Assembly (NCBI GenBank): GCA_947480015.1
Contig: CANKBS010000004.1
Coordinates: 1 to 64,000, forward strand
Origin: Sphingobacteriaceae bacterium
GTDB taxonomy: Bacteria > Bacteroidota > Bacteroidia > B-17B0 > Aurantibacillaceae
Direction: 5' to 3'
Length of the DNA stretch: 64,000 bases
The notes beneath the pieces were generated by a model. The model did not search any database, had not been told where the DNA came from, and saw only the letters and a program-made list of their open reading frames with translations. This document shows positions 7,836 through 17,796 of this stretch, in pieces (the stretch's first letter is position 1; each line of letters begins with the position of its first letter). Position numbers and translations under genes: made by a program.

Positions 7836-10679
7836 ATGTCAGAAGGAGCTAAAACACTTCGATTAAGCAAAGTGGCCAAAGAGTTCAACCTTTCTTTAGG
7901 AAAGATTGTTGAATTTCTTGCATCCAAAGGTCACGCTACAGATAGTAACCCCAATGCCAAAATTGGCGATGAGGAATATCGTCTTTTGCTAAAAGAATTT
8001 TCAAGTGATAAATCAGCTCGTGAAGAAGCTGAAACAGTTGCTTTGAACAGCAGCAAGTTAAAGCGTGAAACCATCATTCTTGATGAAATAAAACCAAAAA
8101 AGCCAATAGAAGAAGAATTTGACGAGGTTGTTATTAAAGACCTTACCACTTCTAATACAGCGCCCGCGGCTCCTGAGCCTATTGAAATAAAAAAAGAGAG
8201 TCCTAAGCCGGCCGAACCTGTAATTATAAAAACTGAGCCTGAATTGTTTGAAGGGCCGAAGGTTCTCGGTAAACTTGATTTGGATTCAATGAATCTGAAA
8301 ACTAAGCCGGATAGAAAATCGAAAAAAGACAAAGAGGAAGAAAGGGCGACGATTAAGGTTGAACCTGAAAAAGCCAATGTAATTGTTGAAACCGTTATAG
8401 AAAAGCCTGAAGCCATTGTTGTTCCTGAAGTTATTGTTCCAAAAGAAGAAGTAAAAGAAGAGCAAAAAGAAGAGTTTTTAGCCACGAAATATGAAAAATT
8501 AGAAGGCCCTAAAATTTTACGCAGCATCGAATTGCCAGTTGTAAAAGAGAGTCCAAAAAAATCGGCGGCTAATGCAGCAGCAAGCGCAGCTGATAAGAAA
8601 AAACGCAAACGGATCCGTAAAGGTGGTTTGTCGGAAGAAGAGATTAAAAAAGTAGGAAAAGAACAATCGGCTATTGCCCGTGAACGCGCCAAAGAAAAAT
8701 ATGGCGATCCGCGTGCTAAAAAACCGGCTGGTCCTGGTGGTTCTGTGGCTCCAGGAAAACCGCGACACGAACTTACCGAAGAGGAAATACAAGCTCAAAT
8801 TAAAGAAACCTTAGCACGATTAAGTGAAAAAGGGAATAAATCAAAAACATCAAAATACCGTCGAGAAAAACGTGGCGAGATTCGTGATCGTTTGGCAGAA
8901 AAGGCAGTTATTGCTGAGGCAGACAAAAAATTACTAACAGTTGCTGAATTCGTAAGCGCTAATCAATTAGCGCAAATGATGGATGTGCAGGTAACACAAA
9001 TTATTTCAACCTGTATGTCACTGGGTTTATTTGTATCCATTAACCAACGTTTGGATGCAGAAACCATTTCCATTGTTGCTGAAGAGTTTGGTTACAAAGT
9101 AGAATTCGGAACAGCCGAAGAGCTTGAATCCATTAAAGAAGAAGATAAAGATCTTCCTGAAGATCAAGTTTCGCGTCCACCAATTGTTACGGTTATGGGA
9201 CACGTTGATCACGGTAAAACATCCTTATTAGACTTTATTCGTAAGGCGAATGTGGTTGCCGGTGAAGCAGGTGGAATCACACAACATATTGGGGCTTACA
9301 ATGTGAAGCTAGCTGATGGGCGTAGTATGACATTCTTAGATACCCCCGGTCACGAGGCGTTTACCGCTATGCGTGCACGTGGTGCTAAAATAACCGACAT
9401 TGCAATTATTGTTATTGCTGCCGATGATTCAATCATGCCTCAAACCAAAGAAGCAATCAATCACGCGCAGGCAGCGGGTGTTCCAATGATCTTTGCAATC
9501 AATAAAATTGACAGACCGGGAGCAAATCCCGATAAAATACGTGAAGGATTATCTGTCATGAATATTTTGGTAGAAGAGTGGGGTGGAAAATTCCAGTGCC
9601 AAGAAGTATCGGCAAAACAAGGTTTAAACATCGAATTGCTTTTAGAAAAAGTATTACTCGAAGCCGATATGATGGACCTCAAAGCAAATCCTAACAGAAA
9701 TGCTGTAGGTTCGGTAATTGAAGCCAGTATGGAAGAAGGACGCGGGTATGTATCCACCATTCTAGTTCAATCAGGTACTTTACGAGTTGGTGATATTATG
9801 CTGGCCGGAAGTTTCAGTGGACGCGTACGTGCTATGTTTAATGAGCGCGGTCTGAAGGTAGACTCAGCGGGACCATCACATCCTGTTAAAGTACTAGGCT
9901 TAAGTGGCGCACCACAAGCAGGTGATAAATTTAACGTGATGAAAGATGAACGTGAGGCGCGTGAGATCGCGAACAAACGTTTACAATTACAACGCGAGCA
10001 AGGAATCAGAACACATAAACACATTACATTGGATGAAATTGGCCGTCGTTTAGCGATTGGTGATTTTAAAGAATTAAATGTGATCGTAAAAGGTGATGTG
10101 GATGGATCGATCGAAGCTTTGGCTGACTCATTATTAAAACTATCTACTGAAAAAGTTGCGGTAAATATTATTCATAAATCGGTTGGTGCTATTAGTGAGA
10201 GTGATGTGTTATTAGCATCAGCTTCTAACGCTATCATCATTGGCTTCCAAGTTCGTCCGAGCACCAGCGCGCGTAAATTAGCTGAGGTTGAAGAAATTGA
10301 CATTCGATTATATTCTATTATTTACGATGCGATAAACGAGATCAAAGCAGCGATGGAAGGCATGTTGGCTCCTGAGTTTGAAGAGAAGATCGTTTGTAAT
10401 ATTGAAGTGAGAGAAGTGTTTAAGATTACACGAGTAGGGACCATTGCCGGTTGTTATGTGCTGGATGGTAAAGTTACCCGTAACACCAAAGTACGCGTTA
10501 TTCGCGATGGCATTGTCATTCACACCGGTTCATTGGGTTCATTAAAACGTTTCAAAGACGATGTGAAAGAAGTAGCATCGGGTTACGAATGTGGTTTGGA
10601 TATTGAAGGATTCAACGACATTAATGTAGGCGACATCATTGAAGGTTACGATATGATCGAGATAAAAGCGAAATTATAA
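7836..10679 (+). CDS. infB: Translation initiation factor IF-2
   Basis: This 947-residue GTPase delivers fMet-tRNA to the ribosome. The first 25 or so residues form the IF2 N-terminal helical module (LRLSKVAKEFNLSLGKIVEF), followed by a long charged Glu/Lys/Pro-rich linker to about residue 330. The G domain follows with P-loop GHVDHGKT, switch II DTPGHEAF, NKID and SAK, then domain II and the C-terminal tRNA-binding domains ending in GYDMIEIKAKL. Length is typical of the long Bacteroidota IF-2. It ends the rimP operon and is followed by an intrinsic terminator. Confidence 0.97.
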   Translation: MSEGAKTLRLSKVAKEFNLSLGKIVEFLASKGHATDSNPNAKIGDEEYRLLLKEFSSDKSAREEAETVALNSSKLKRETIILDEIKPKKPIEEEFDEVVIKDLTTSNTAPAAPEPIEIKKESPKPAEPVIIKTEPELFEGPKVLGKLDLDSMNLKTKPDRKSKKDKEEERATIKVEPEKANVIVETVIEKPEAIVVPEVIVPKEEVKEEQKEEFLATKYEKLEGPKILRSIELPVVKESPKKSAANAAASAADKKKRKRIRKGGLSEEEIKKVGKEQSAIARERAKEKYGDPRAKKPAGPGGSVAPGKPRHELTEEEIQAQIKETLARLSEKGNKSKTSKYRREKRGEIRDRLAEKAVIAEADKKLLTVAEFVSANQLAQMMDVQVTQIISTCMSLGLFVSINQRLDAETISIVAEEFGYKVEFGTAEELESIKEEDKDLPEDQVSRPPIVTVMGHVDHGKTSLLDFIRKANVVAGEAGGITQHIGAYNVKLADGRSMTFLDTPGHEAFTAMRARGAKITDIAIIVIAADDSIMPQTKEAINHAQAAGVPMIFAINKIDRPGANPDKIREGLSVMNILVEEWGGKFQCQEVSAKQGLNIELLLEKVLLEADMMDLKANPNRNAVGSVIEASMEEGRGYVSTILVQSGTLRVGDIMLAGSFSGRVRAMFNERGLKVDSAGPSHPVKVLGLSGAPQAGDKFNVMKDEREAREIANKRLQLQREQGIRTHKHITLDEIGRRLAIGDFKELNVIVKGDVDGSIEALADSLLKLSTEKVAVNIIHKSVGAISESDVLLASASNAIIIGFQVRPSTSARKLAEVEEIDIRLYSIIYDAINEIKAAMEGMLAPEFEEKIVCNIEVREVFKITRVGTIAGCYVLDGKVTRNTKVRVIRDGIVIHTGSLGSLKRFKDDVKEVASGYECGLDIEGFNDINVGDIIEGYDMIEIKAKL

Positions 10680-10693
10680 TTTCAGATAAATTT

Positions 10694-10724
10694 AAAAAGC
10701 TTCCGAATTTCGGGGGCTTTTTTA
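10694..10724 (+). terminator. Intrinsic terminator after infB
   Basis: AAAAAGCTTCCG pairs with CGGGGGCTTTTT around a short AATTT loop (two G-T wobbles), followed by a T-run. Position and structure fit termination of the rimP-nusA-infB transcript; the A-rich 5' arm could also serve the converging permease gene. Confidence 0.8.
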
Positions 10725-10750
10725 GTATAACAATGTTTGGTTATATTCGT

Positions 10751-11569
10751 TTAAGCCAGATCGGCAAAATAAGCTTCCGTTTTACGAAAATAAACCAAAC
10801 CAATAATAAGGATCAGGATGGAAAACCCGGTACTAATCAAATCTTCCATCAGATTTAATTCGCCGCCAAGCATGGAGGCCCTGAAAATGTCTAAGGGCGC
10901 GGTCATAGGGTTAATGGCCAACAAAGCTATAAAGAATGGGTTATTGGTAATGCCAATGGGATAAATAACTGGCGTCAGAAATAATAATAACTGGATTAAA
11001 AAAGGAATGATGTATCGGAAGTCGCGGTACTTCACGTTTAGAGCGGCCAGCAAGGTTCCAGCCCCTAGGGTGGCAATACAGGTTAAAAACACTGCTAGAG
11101 GAAAATAAAGAATGGCATGCCATGAAAACTGAACATGCATGATTAAACAATAGATCATAAATACGAGGAAGGCCATTAAAAAATCAAATAGCCCCACTAA
11201 CACAGCAGAGATAGGAATAATCAGTCGTGGAAAATAAATTTTTTTAATGATGTTAGCATTCGACACCATGCTGTTTCCGGCATTGTTTAAGCCTGATGAA
11301 AAGATGCCCCAGATAACCAGACCGCTTAATGCAAAGACCTCATATGGCATGCTCAGGTGTGTATAGGAACTAATGGCTTTACCCAGAAAAAATGTAAAGA
11401 GAAGCGCCATAATGAGTGGTTGCAAAACCGCCCAAAGAAAACCTAAGACGGTTTGTTTGTATTTTACCTTTATATCACGGCGTGTAAAAAAGTAAAAAAG
11501 TTCGCGGTATTCCCACAGCTCACCTAAGCCTAAATTGAATTTATTCTGTGCTTTTATTTCGAACTCCAT
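10751..11569 (-). CDS. ABC-2 type polysaccharide export permease (Wzm/TagG-like)
   Basis: This 272-residue integral membrane protein has an N-terminal amphipathic region (LWEYRELFYFFTRRDIKVKYKQ) and six hydrophobic segments; the conserved GFLWAVLQPLIM and LNVKYRDFRYIIPFLIQ stretches are signatures of Wzm/TagG/KpsM permeases, which export O-antigen or other undecaprenyl-linked polysaccharides with an ATPase partner (Wzt/TagH). No ATPase gene is next to it; its neighbours are infB and the tandem Ddl gene. The permease is therefore an orphan here and must use a distant ATPase. Confidence 0.88.
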   Translation of the reverse strand: MEFEIKAQNKFNLGLGELWEYRELFYFFTRRDIKVKYKQTVLGFLWAVLQPLIMALLFTFFLGKAISSYTHLSMPYEVFALSGLVIWGIFSSGLNNAGNSMVSNANIIKKIYFPRLIIPISAVLVGLFDFLMAFLVFMIYCLIMHVQFSWHAILYFPLAVFLTCIATLGAGTLLAALNVKYRDFRYIIPFLIQLLLFLTPVIYPIGITNNPFFIALLAINPMTAPLDIFRASMLGGELNLMEDLISTGFSILILIIGLVYFRKTEAYFADLA

Positions 11570-11650
11570 TTAAAACAAAATTACAGATAAGGCGCTAATT
11601 ACACTAATTTTGCTTAGGAGATTAAACGATTGGTATTAAAGGTATTTAGC

Positions 11651-14350
11651 TTAATTCGCAACCTTTGCCAATCGCTTTTTTCCGAAATCTAAAATAGAAT
11701 CGATGAATTCGTAAGGCTTGTAATGATTGATGGCCGCCTGATGAAAGATACAAGTAGCCGGCGTCATGCCCGGAAGTGAATTTACTTCTATAAAAATTAT
11801 TTCGGCACGGCAATCTTTAAAAACCCGCACAAAAGCGTCAATGCGACAATAACCGCTAACACCCAACACCTTGGCGGCAGCACCTAGAGCAGCTTTTACC
11901 TGATCACTCACTTTTTGCCTGTCGGCTGAAGGTTTAGCGTAGCGGGCCGGTGTAATGTTTTGCCCTTGCCCGGCCAAGAATTTTTCTTCCAGACTCAAAA
12001 TTTCACCATCGGCTAAAGCTTCAGAGGCTTCAAACACCTCGTATTCAAGTTCACCGCGTGAATTGTAGGTGGTTAACATGCCGCCGGTGATCTCTAAAAA
12101 ATGTTCAGCATCTCTTTTGCTTATCAGTTCTTCAACCAGCACCACTTGTTTTTGTGGGAATTCTTCTTTTGGTTTAATGTGTAAGGTGCCGGCAGCTTTT
12201 GTATCAAGTTCTTCTGAGCTTCTGAAAATTAATTCACAAAAGGCTTCGAATTCCTCGGTGGTTTTTATTTTCTTCACGGCACTGCTGCAGCCATCATCAA
12301 CCGGTTTGGCAATAAAGGGATAATGAATGTTAGTCTTAACAAGTTCAAGACATTTTTCTTTATTGTTTTTCCATTCCTCCTTCGAAATAATTACATGATT
12401 GGCAACCAGAAAACCGTTAGTTCTTAAAATTTCGTTGGTACGGTATTTGTCAATGGTAATCGATGAACTTTCACGACTCGAACCATTGTACGGTAAAGAA
12501 ATGGCGTCGAGTTTTTGCTGAATGGCTCCGTCTTCTCCCGGACGGCCATGCAGGGCAATAAACACCTCATCGGCTTTTTGTTTCAGAGCATCAAAACTTA
12601 ATTTTTCGGGAGCCAGCGTTTGATTGGCCGCTGCATATTTTTGTGTGATAGATTCACACTGCTTCATTATTTTATTGATGACCGCGTGCACTTTAAAATG
12701 TTCTGCTTTCTCTTTAATATCGTCGGCATTATCCTTCAGTAATAAATTAATGGGAATGTGATAAAGCTCTTGTGCCGTATCGTTACCGGTTAAGAACACC
12801 GGAAAAGGCGCATATTTTTCGGAGGAAGCCAGTTTCTCAAACACATTTCTACCACTCTCAACAGAGATGTGTCTTTCGGAAGAGTAGCCTCCAAGGATCA
12901 CGGCCACACGGGTTTTTTGACCCAAAGCATTTTTATCTTCCACAATGGCCTCGTCCAATTGTGTTAAAAGTTTTTTATAGCTTACATTTCCTTTGGCCTG
13001 TTTAATGCGTTTTGATAAGGAAGTGCGGATAATGAAGGTGAGAAACTGAGACGGGTTTAATCCAATTTCAGCTGCTTGATGAAAGAAAAAAGAGGAAGGC
13101 ATCATGCCACTGGTTGTATTGGGATCATTCAAAAACAACTTGCCGTTTTTGCTTAAAAAGCCATCGATGCGGGCATACACATCAAAGTGCAATTCATAAA
13201 ATAAACGTTCACATTCTTTTCTAATGGCTTCAATTTGCTCGTCGGCAATATCAATAGGGGTTATTTTACGCGACAAACCGGGCAGGTATTTACTGCGGTA
13301 ATCAAACAGCTCTTTTCCTTTTCTGATCTCGGTTGGCGGCAGAGCAATGGCGGTGCCGCTTTCGTCTTCAAGTACAATACACGAAAATTCCTTGCCTTCA
13401 ATAAAACCTTCAACCAATACGGTGCTTTCACCGTCAATGCTTTCTATCACAAAACCATCTTCTTTTAAATGGGCATTTAAATACTTAAGTAATTCATTCG
13501 GGTCGTAAATGACAGGAGCGTTTAAAGTTTTAGGATGAGAAATGATTAGTGGCATTCCAATACCTTCACGAATATCAGCCAGACTTTTAACTAAATTAAA
13601 TTTATCGGTCTCTGAAAGCGCTTGCCATTCCTTGGCATCGAGCCAACGCGTAAACAACGCTTTTTCAACAGCCTTCATAAATTCAAGCTCATTAGCCGAA
13701 TTTATAATGCTCACGCCAATACTCGAACCCTGATTGGCAGGCTTAATCACGCAAGGAAAGCCTATTTTTTCGGAAACAGTTTTAAAAGCATTTTTTGCAT
13801 TACCGTTGATCCAGTCATTTCTATCAATGGTAATATACGCCGGACTATTAAATCCTTTGTTGATCATGAGTTCTTTTTGAACCGCCTTATCAATGCCTAT
13901 GGCCGAAGCTAATATGCCGGAACCACTGTATGGAATCTGATGGTATTCGAAGAGTCCTTGTATGCGCCCGTCTTCCCCAAAGGGTCCGTGCAGACATAAA
14001 AAAGCAAAATCGATCTTTTGTTTTAAGTCATGGATCTCTAATTTTTTTCCAATGGAAGTTATGAGTTCGTTTTGTTGTGTTTGGATGAGGGCGCCTAAAT
14101 TTTCGGCATAGAGCTGAAAACCTGATTCGGCTGGCAAAAAGGCCACCGGCGGATAAAAATCGCGGATAGTTCCTTTGTAAATAAATTCCCAGTTTAATTC
14201 AATAAAATTTCCAAAGCTGTCAACAAAAACAGGAATTGCTTCAAATAAGGCTTTATTTAAATTGTCGTATACCGTGCGGCCACCGGCAAAAGAGATTTCA
14301 CGTTCTTTGCTTTGCCCTCCGAAAATGATTCCTACCCGTGTTTTTGCCAT
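11651..14350 (-). CDS. Tandem D-alanine-D-alanine ligase-like protein (two ATP-grasp modules)
   Basis: At 899 residues this is nearly three times a normal Ddl (about 310-370). Two full Ddl-type modules are visible. Module 1 (about 3-450) has IIFGGQSKEREIS, HGPFGEDGRIQG, IKPANQGSSIGVS, VEGFIEGKEFS and RIDGF followed by LNDPNTTSGMMP. Module 2 (about 479-899) has VILGGYSSERHIS, HGRPGEDGAIQ, AKPVDDGCSSAV, VLVEELI, RIDAF and FIEVNSLPGMTP. Ddl enzymes join two D-alanines for peptidoglycan. Module 2 keeps the standard E-x-N metal-ligand motif; in module 1 it reads D-P-N. Whether both halves are active, or one has another substrate, is unknown. Confidence 0.85.
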   Translation of the reverse strand: MAKTRVGIIFGGQSKEREISFAGGRTVYDNLNKALFEAIPVFVDSFGNFIELNWEFIYKGTIRDFYPPVAFLPAESGFQLYAENLGALIQTQQNELITSIGKKLEIHDLKQKIDFAFLCLHGPFGEDGRIQGLFEYHQIPYSGSGILASAIGIDKAVQKELMINKGFNSPAYITIDRNDWINGNAKNAFKTVSEKIGFPCVIKPANQGSSIGVSIINSANELEFMKAVEKALFTRWLDAKEWQALSETDKFNLVKSLADIREGIGMPLIISHPKTLNAPVIYDPNELLKYLNAHLKEDGFVIESIDGESTVLVEGFIEGKEFSCIVLEDESGTAIALPPTEIRKGKELFDYRSKYLPGLSRKITPIDIADEQIEAIRKECERLFYELHFDVYARIDGFLSKNGKLFLNDPNTTSGMMPSSFFFHQAAEIGLNPSQFLTFIIRTSLSKRIKQAKGNVSYKKLLTQLDEAIVEDKNALGQKTRVAVILGGYSSERHISVESGRNVFEKLASSEKYAPFPVFLTGNDTAQELYHIPINLLLKDNADDIKEKAEHFKVHAVINKIMKQCESITQKYAAANQTLAPEKLSFDALKQKADEVFIALHGRPGEDGAIQQKLDAISLPYNGSSRESSSITIDKYRTNEILRTNGFLVANHVIISKEEWKNNKEKCLELVKTNIHYPFIAKPVDDGCSSAVKKIKTTEEFEAFCELIFRSSEELDTKAAGTLHIKPKEEFPQKQVVLVEELISKRDAEHFLEITGGMLTTYNSRGELEYEVFEASEALADGEILSLEEKFLAGQGQNITPARYAKPSADRQKVSDQVKAALGAAAKVLGVSGYCRIDAFVRVFKDCRAEIIFIEVNSLPGMTPATCIFHQAAINHYKPYEFIDSILDFGKKRLAKVAN

Positions 14351-14493
14351 TGTTGAATTTGATTACAAAATTGTTTATTAGTCAAAAGTAAAAGAAAGCA
14401 CCAAGGTACCGTTGGCCGATTTTGGAATTAATTAACATTGGTGTGTAGATACAAAAGGTCAATATGAGTAATTTCGACACCCTAACTTAACTT

Positions 14494-15738
14494 ATGTTTT
14501 TTCGTTTTTTAATTTTTTTCAGTCTTATTCTGGTCATTGAACTGTACTTTATGCAAGCCGTTAAGACTTTTGTACAGGATTTTTCACAGAGCCGAAAAAG
14601 CGTCGTGATGTGGACTGCTTATGCCTTTGCAGGCATCAGTGTTTTGATCGGTCTCATTTCGTTGGTTTACCCTCCGCCACAATGGAATAATTTCTTCCGT
14701 TTTGTGGCAGCCGTGGTGTTAATCATCATGCTTTGCAAATTAATTGGCTGTGTATTTCTTATTGTAGATGATTTATTTCGCCTTTTCAGATGGATTTTTT
14801 CTTTGTTCCAGACTAGATCAGAGGAGGTGCAAATAGCTTCAAGGGGAATTAGCCGATTAAAGTTTTTTTCGCAATTAGCCGTTACCTTTACGGTTATTCC
14901 TGCCATAGGCTTTGTATATGGGATTATCCGCGGAGCATACAAATACAAGGTCCACAAGGTTACAGTGCCTTCCTCTCATTTACCGGAGGCTTTTAATGGC
15001 TTTAAAATTGTACAGTTATCCGATATTCATACCGGTTCGTTTATCGATAATACAGCCTTGCATAAGGCATTTGACATTGTGATGCAACAGGGCGCCGACA
15101 TGATTTTGTTTACCGGCGATTTGGTAAACAATACCAGTTCTGAAACGAAAGGCTTTGAAGAGGTTTACAGCAAATTAAAAGCCCCGTATGGGGTGTATTC
15201 TGTTTTAGGGAATCACGATTATGGTGATTATGTGGAGTGGGAGAGTAAGGAAGCCAAACATGAGAATTTAGAACAACTTAAAACCACGCAAGAAAAGGCG
15301 GGCTGGCGCTTACTGATGAATGAGCATGTGGCCATTGAAAAAGATGGACAGAAGATTGCCTTGTTGGGAATTGAAAATTGGGGAGGAAGTTTACGCTTCC
15401 CTAAGTACGGCAAAATGGAGCTCGCTCACAAAGGTACAGAAGATTATGCCTATAAAATATTAATGAGTCATGATCCGAGTCATTGGGACAAACAGGTGCA
15501 ACCCGAGTACCCGGATATAGATCTCACGCTTAGTGGCCATACACATGGCATGCAGTTAGGCATAGAAATTCCGGGATTAAAATGGAGTCCGGTACAATAC
15601 ATTTATAAAAACTGGGCAGGACTTTACAAAAACGGGAAACAGTTTTTATATGTAAACCGTGGCCTTGGTTTTTTAGGATATCCCGGACGATTGGGCATTT
15701 GGCCTGAGATTACGGTAATTGAATTGCAAAAAGTGTAA
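14494..15738 (+). CDS. Membrane-anchored metallophosphoesterase (YkuE/YaeI-like)
   Basis: This 414-residue protein has about four N-terminal membrane segments (residues 1-150) and a C-terminal calcineurin-like phosphoesterase domain. The metal-binding motifs appear in order: LSDIHTGSF (D-x-H), LFTGDLVNN (GD), LGNHDYGDY (GNHD), MSHDPSHW (H) and LSGHTHGMQLG (GHxH). The family includes enzymes cleaving phosphodiester or pyrophosphate bonds such as UDP-diacylglucosamine; the substrate here is not evident. It is divergent from the tandem ddl gene. Confidence 0.88.
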   Translation: MFFRFLIFFSLILVIELYFMQAVKTFVQDFSQSRKSVVMWTAYAFAGISVLIGLISLVYPPPQWNNFFRFVAAVVLIIMLCKLIGCVFLIVDDLFRLFRWIFSLFQTRSEEVQIASRGISRLKFFSQLAVTFTVIPAIGFVYGIIRGAYKYKVHKVTVPSSHLPEAFNGFKIVQLSDIHTGSFIDNTALHKAFDIVMQQGADMILFTGDLVNNTSSETKGFEEVYSKLKAPYGVYSVLGNHDYGDYVEWESKEAKHENLEQLKTTQEKAGWRLLMNEHVAIEKDGQKIALLGIENWGGSLRFPKYGKMELAHKGTEDYAYKILMSHDPSHWDKQVQPEYPDIDLTLSGHTHGMQLGIEIPGLKWSPVQYIYKNWAGLYKNGKQFLYVNRGLGFLGYPGRLGIWPEITVIELQKV

Positions 15739-15817
15739 GTCAAAAGTTTCACTCATTTATTTAGTTTTGGTTTTTGCGAATTGCTGTTAATTCGTGAAAT
15801 TTGTATTTAAATAAACG

Positions 15818-16327
15818 ATGCATTCCTTCAAATCAATCATTCAAAAATTTGCTTCAAAAGGTGAAAAAACCGGTTGGGCATACGTGGATATTCCTCCTGA
15901 CATAGTTACTAAACTCAAATTAAAAACAAAAAAAGAATTTCGCATTAAAGGTTTAATGGATGATGTAAAATTTGAGCGACTGGCTTCGTATCCCATTGGT
16001 GAGGGTAATTTTATTATCGCCATTAATGGGGAGTTGCGAAAAAAACTCGGAAAAAAAGAAGGGGCCACCTTACATGTAAAATTTGAATTGGATGAATCGG
16101 AACCATTACAATCACTCGAATTGATGGCTTGTTTAAATGAGGACCCTATAGCATTGAAACAATTTAATTCACTTTTATTATCCCATCGCAATTATTTTCA
16201 TCGCTACATTTACACCGCCAAAGCTGAGGCAACTAAAGCAGGTCGCATAGTAAATGTGATTAACGCCATGTATAAAAAACAAAATTTTGGGGAAATGATT
16301 CGAAGTCTGCCTAAAAAAAAGCAATAA
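15818..16327 (+). CDS. YdeI/OmpD-associated family protein with DUF1905
   Basis: The product is 169 residues. The N-terminal half (FASKGEKTGWAYVDIPPDIV through ATLHVKFELDESE) matches the DUF1905 beta-barrel-like domain; the C-terminal half (LLSHRNYFHRYIYTAKAEATKAGRIVNV) matches the YdeI/OmdA bacteriocin-protection domain, usually written as a helix with conserved W/F-x-x-Y-I-x-x-A-K-x-x-x-T. There is no signal peptide, so it acts in the cytoplasm. A role is suggested only by family name; the biochemistry is unknown. Confidence 0.78.
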   Translation: MHSFKSIIQKFASKGEKTGWAYVDIPPDIVTKLKLKTKKEFRIKGLMDDVKFERLASYPIGEGNFIIAINGELRKKLGKKEGATLHVKFELDESEPLQSLELMACLNEDPIALKQFNSLLLSHRNYFHRYIYTAKAEATKAGRIVNVINAMYKKQNFGEMIRSLPKKKQ

Positions 16328-16356
16328 AAAACCCCAACAGATTTGTTGAGGTTTAA
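16328..16356. terminator. Terminator-like hairpin between convergent genes
   Basis: AACC-C-CAACA pairs with TGTTG-A-GGTT around GATT, between the convergent YdeI-like and ahcY genes. The A-run on the left arm would give a U-run on the minus-strand transcript and TTTAATT follows on the plus strand, so it may act in both directions. Confidence 0.55.
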
Positions 16357-16401
16357 TTATGAAGATTGCACCTTGAGTGCAGTCGAAGGTTAATTTAAGA
16401 A

Positions 16402-17718
16402 CTAGTATCTGTAGGCATCCGATTTAAACGGACCTTCTACTTTTACGCCAATATAATCAGCTTGTTCTTTGTTTAAAGTATCTAATTCAACACCAATTTT
16501 TGCTAAGTGTAAACGAGCTACTTTCTCATCTAAAATTTTTGGTAACACGTATACTTTTTTCTCGTATGCTGCAGTGTTAGTCCATAATTCTAATTGAGCC
16601 AATGTTTGGTTAGTGAAGGAGTTACTCATTACAAAACTTGGATGACCTGTAGCGCAACCTAAATTCACTAAACGACCTTCAGCTAAAACAATAATGTCTC
16701 TACCATTGATGGTATATTTATCAACCTGTGGTTTAATAGTATCTTTAGTTTTACCATACGTTTTGTTTAACCAAGCCATATCGATTTCAGTATCGAAGTG
16801 ACCTATGTTACAAACAATAGCGCCGTGTTTCATCGATTCAAAATGACGTCCAACAACGATGTCTTTGTTACCGGTAGTAGTTACAATGATATCAGCAATT
16901 TTAACAGCGTTCTCCATTTTTTGAACTTGGTAACCGTCCATTGCCGCTTGTAAAGCACAAATCGGATCGATTTCAGTTACAATCACACGTACACCTTGAG
17001 ATGATAAAGACAAGGCCGAACCTTTTCCAACATCACCGTATCCGGCAACAACAGCCACTTTTCCTGCCATCATCACATCGGTAGCTCTACGAATCGCATC
17101 TACCAGTGATTCGCGACAACCGTATTTATTATCAAATTTTGATTTGGTAACGGAGTCATTAACGTTTATCGCCGGTAACAATAACGTTCCTTTTGCCATA
17201 CGTTCATACAAACGGTGAACGCCGGTTGTGGTTTCTTCCGATAAACCTCTGATGGCTGCTGCTAATTCAGGAAACTGATCAAACACCATGTTGGTTAAAT
17301 CACCACCATCATCTAAAATCATATTTAAAGGCTGACGTTCTTCACCAAACCATAAAGTTTGTTCGATACACCAGTCAAACTCTTCAGCGGTCATGCCTTT
17401 CCAGGCGTACACCTGAAAACCGGCAGCAGCAATAGCAGCAGCAGCATGATCTTGCGTTGAGAAAATATTACAAGAACTCCAGGTTACTTCAGCACCTAAT
17501 TCTTTTAAGGTTTCAATTAATACAGCTGTTTGAATGGTCATGTGCAAACAACCTGCAATACGAGCACCTTTTAATGGTTTTGAAGCGCCGTATTCTTTAC
17601 GAAGCGACATTAAGCCCGGCATTTCTTCCTCGGCTAATTTTATTTCTTTACGACCCCATTCTGCTAACGAGATGTCTTTTACTTTGTACGCTAGGTACTT
17701 TGTGGCTGTTACTGACAT
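16402..17718 (-). CDS. ahcY: Adenosylhomocysteinase
   Basis: This 438-residue NAD-dependent enzyme hydrolyses S-adenosylhomocysteine to adenosine and homocysteine, recycling the product of methyltransferases. Visible marks are [13 protein letters not shown] and [19 protein letters not shown] near the N-terminus, the nucleotide-binding glycine motif [13 protein letters not shown], the [20 protein letters not shown] active-site stretch, and the C-terminal KSDAYRY. A consensus promoter lies just upstream. Confidence 0.97.
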   Translation of the reverse strand: MSVTATKYLAYKVKDISLAEWGRKEIKLAEEEMPGLMSLRKEYGASKPLKGARIAGCLHMTIQTAVLIETLKELGAEVTWSSCNIFSTQDHAAAAIAAAGFQVYAWKGMTAEEFDWCIEQTLWFGEERQPLNMILDDGGDLTNMVFDQFPELAAAIRGLSEETTTGVHRLYERMAKGTLLLPAINVNDSVTKSKFDNKYGCRESLVDAIRRATDVMMAGKVAVVAGYGDVGKGSALSLSSQGVRVIVTEIDPICALQAAMDGYQVQKMENAVKIADIIVTTTGNKDIVVGRHFESMKHGAIVCNIGHFDTEIDMAWLNKTYGKTKDTIKPQVDKYTINGRDIIVLAEGRLVNLGCATGHPSFVMSNSFTNQTLAQLELWTNTAAYEKKVYVLPKILDEKVARLHLAKIGVELDTLNKEQADYIGVKVEGPFKSDAYRY

Positions 17719-17754
17719 GTTTTATCTATTAAAAATTTATTTTTTTAAGGATTA

Positions 17755-17785
17755 CAAAGATAAGTCATAAGTTTGTAATTCTCAA
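17755..17785 (-). promoter_or_regulatory. Promoter of ahcY
   Basis: On the minus strand TTG (complement of 17783-17785) is followed by 20 bases and TATCTTTG (complement of 17755-17762), an exact TAnnTTTG match. The start would lie near 17748, about 30 bases before the ahcY ATG. Confidence 0.6.
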
Positions 17786-17796
17786 CTATTTATTAA

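Noticed and set aside
7931-8692. 253-codon minus-strand open frame opposite infB
   Set aside because: It is a Ser/Phe-rich shadow of the Lys/Glu-rich IF-2 linker with no family features.
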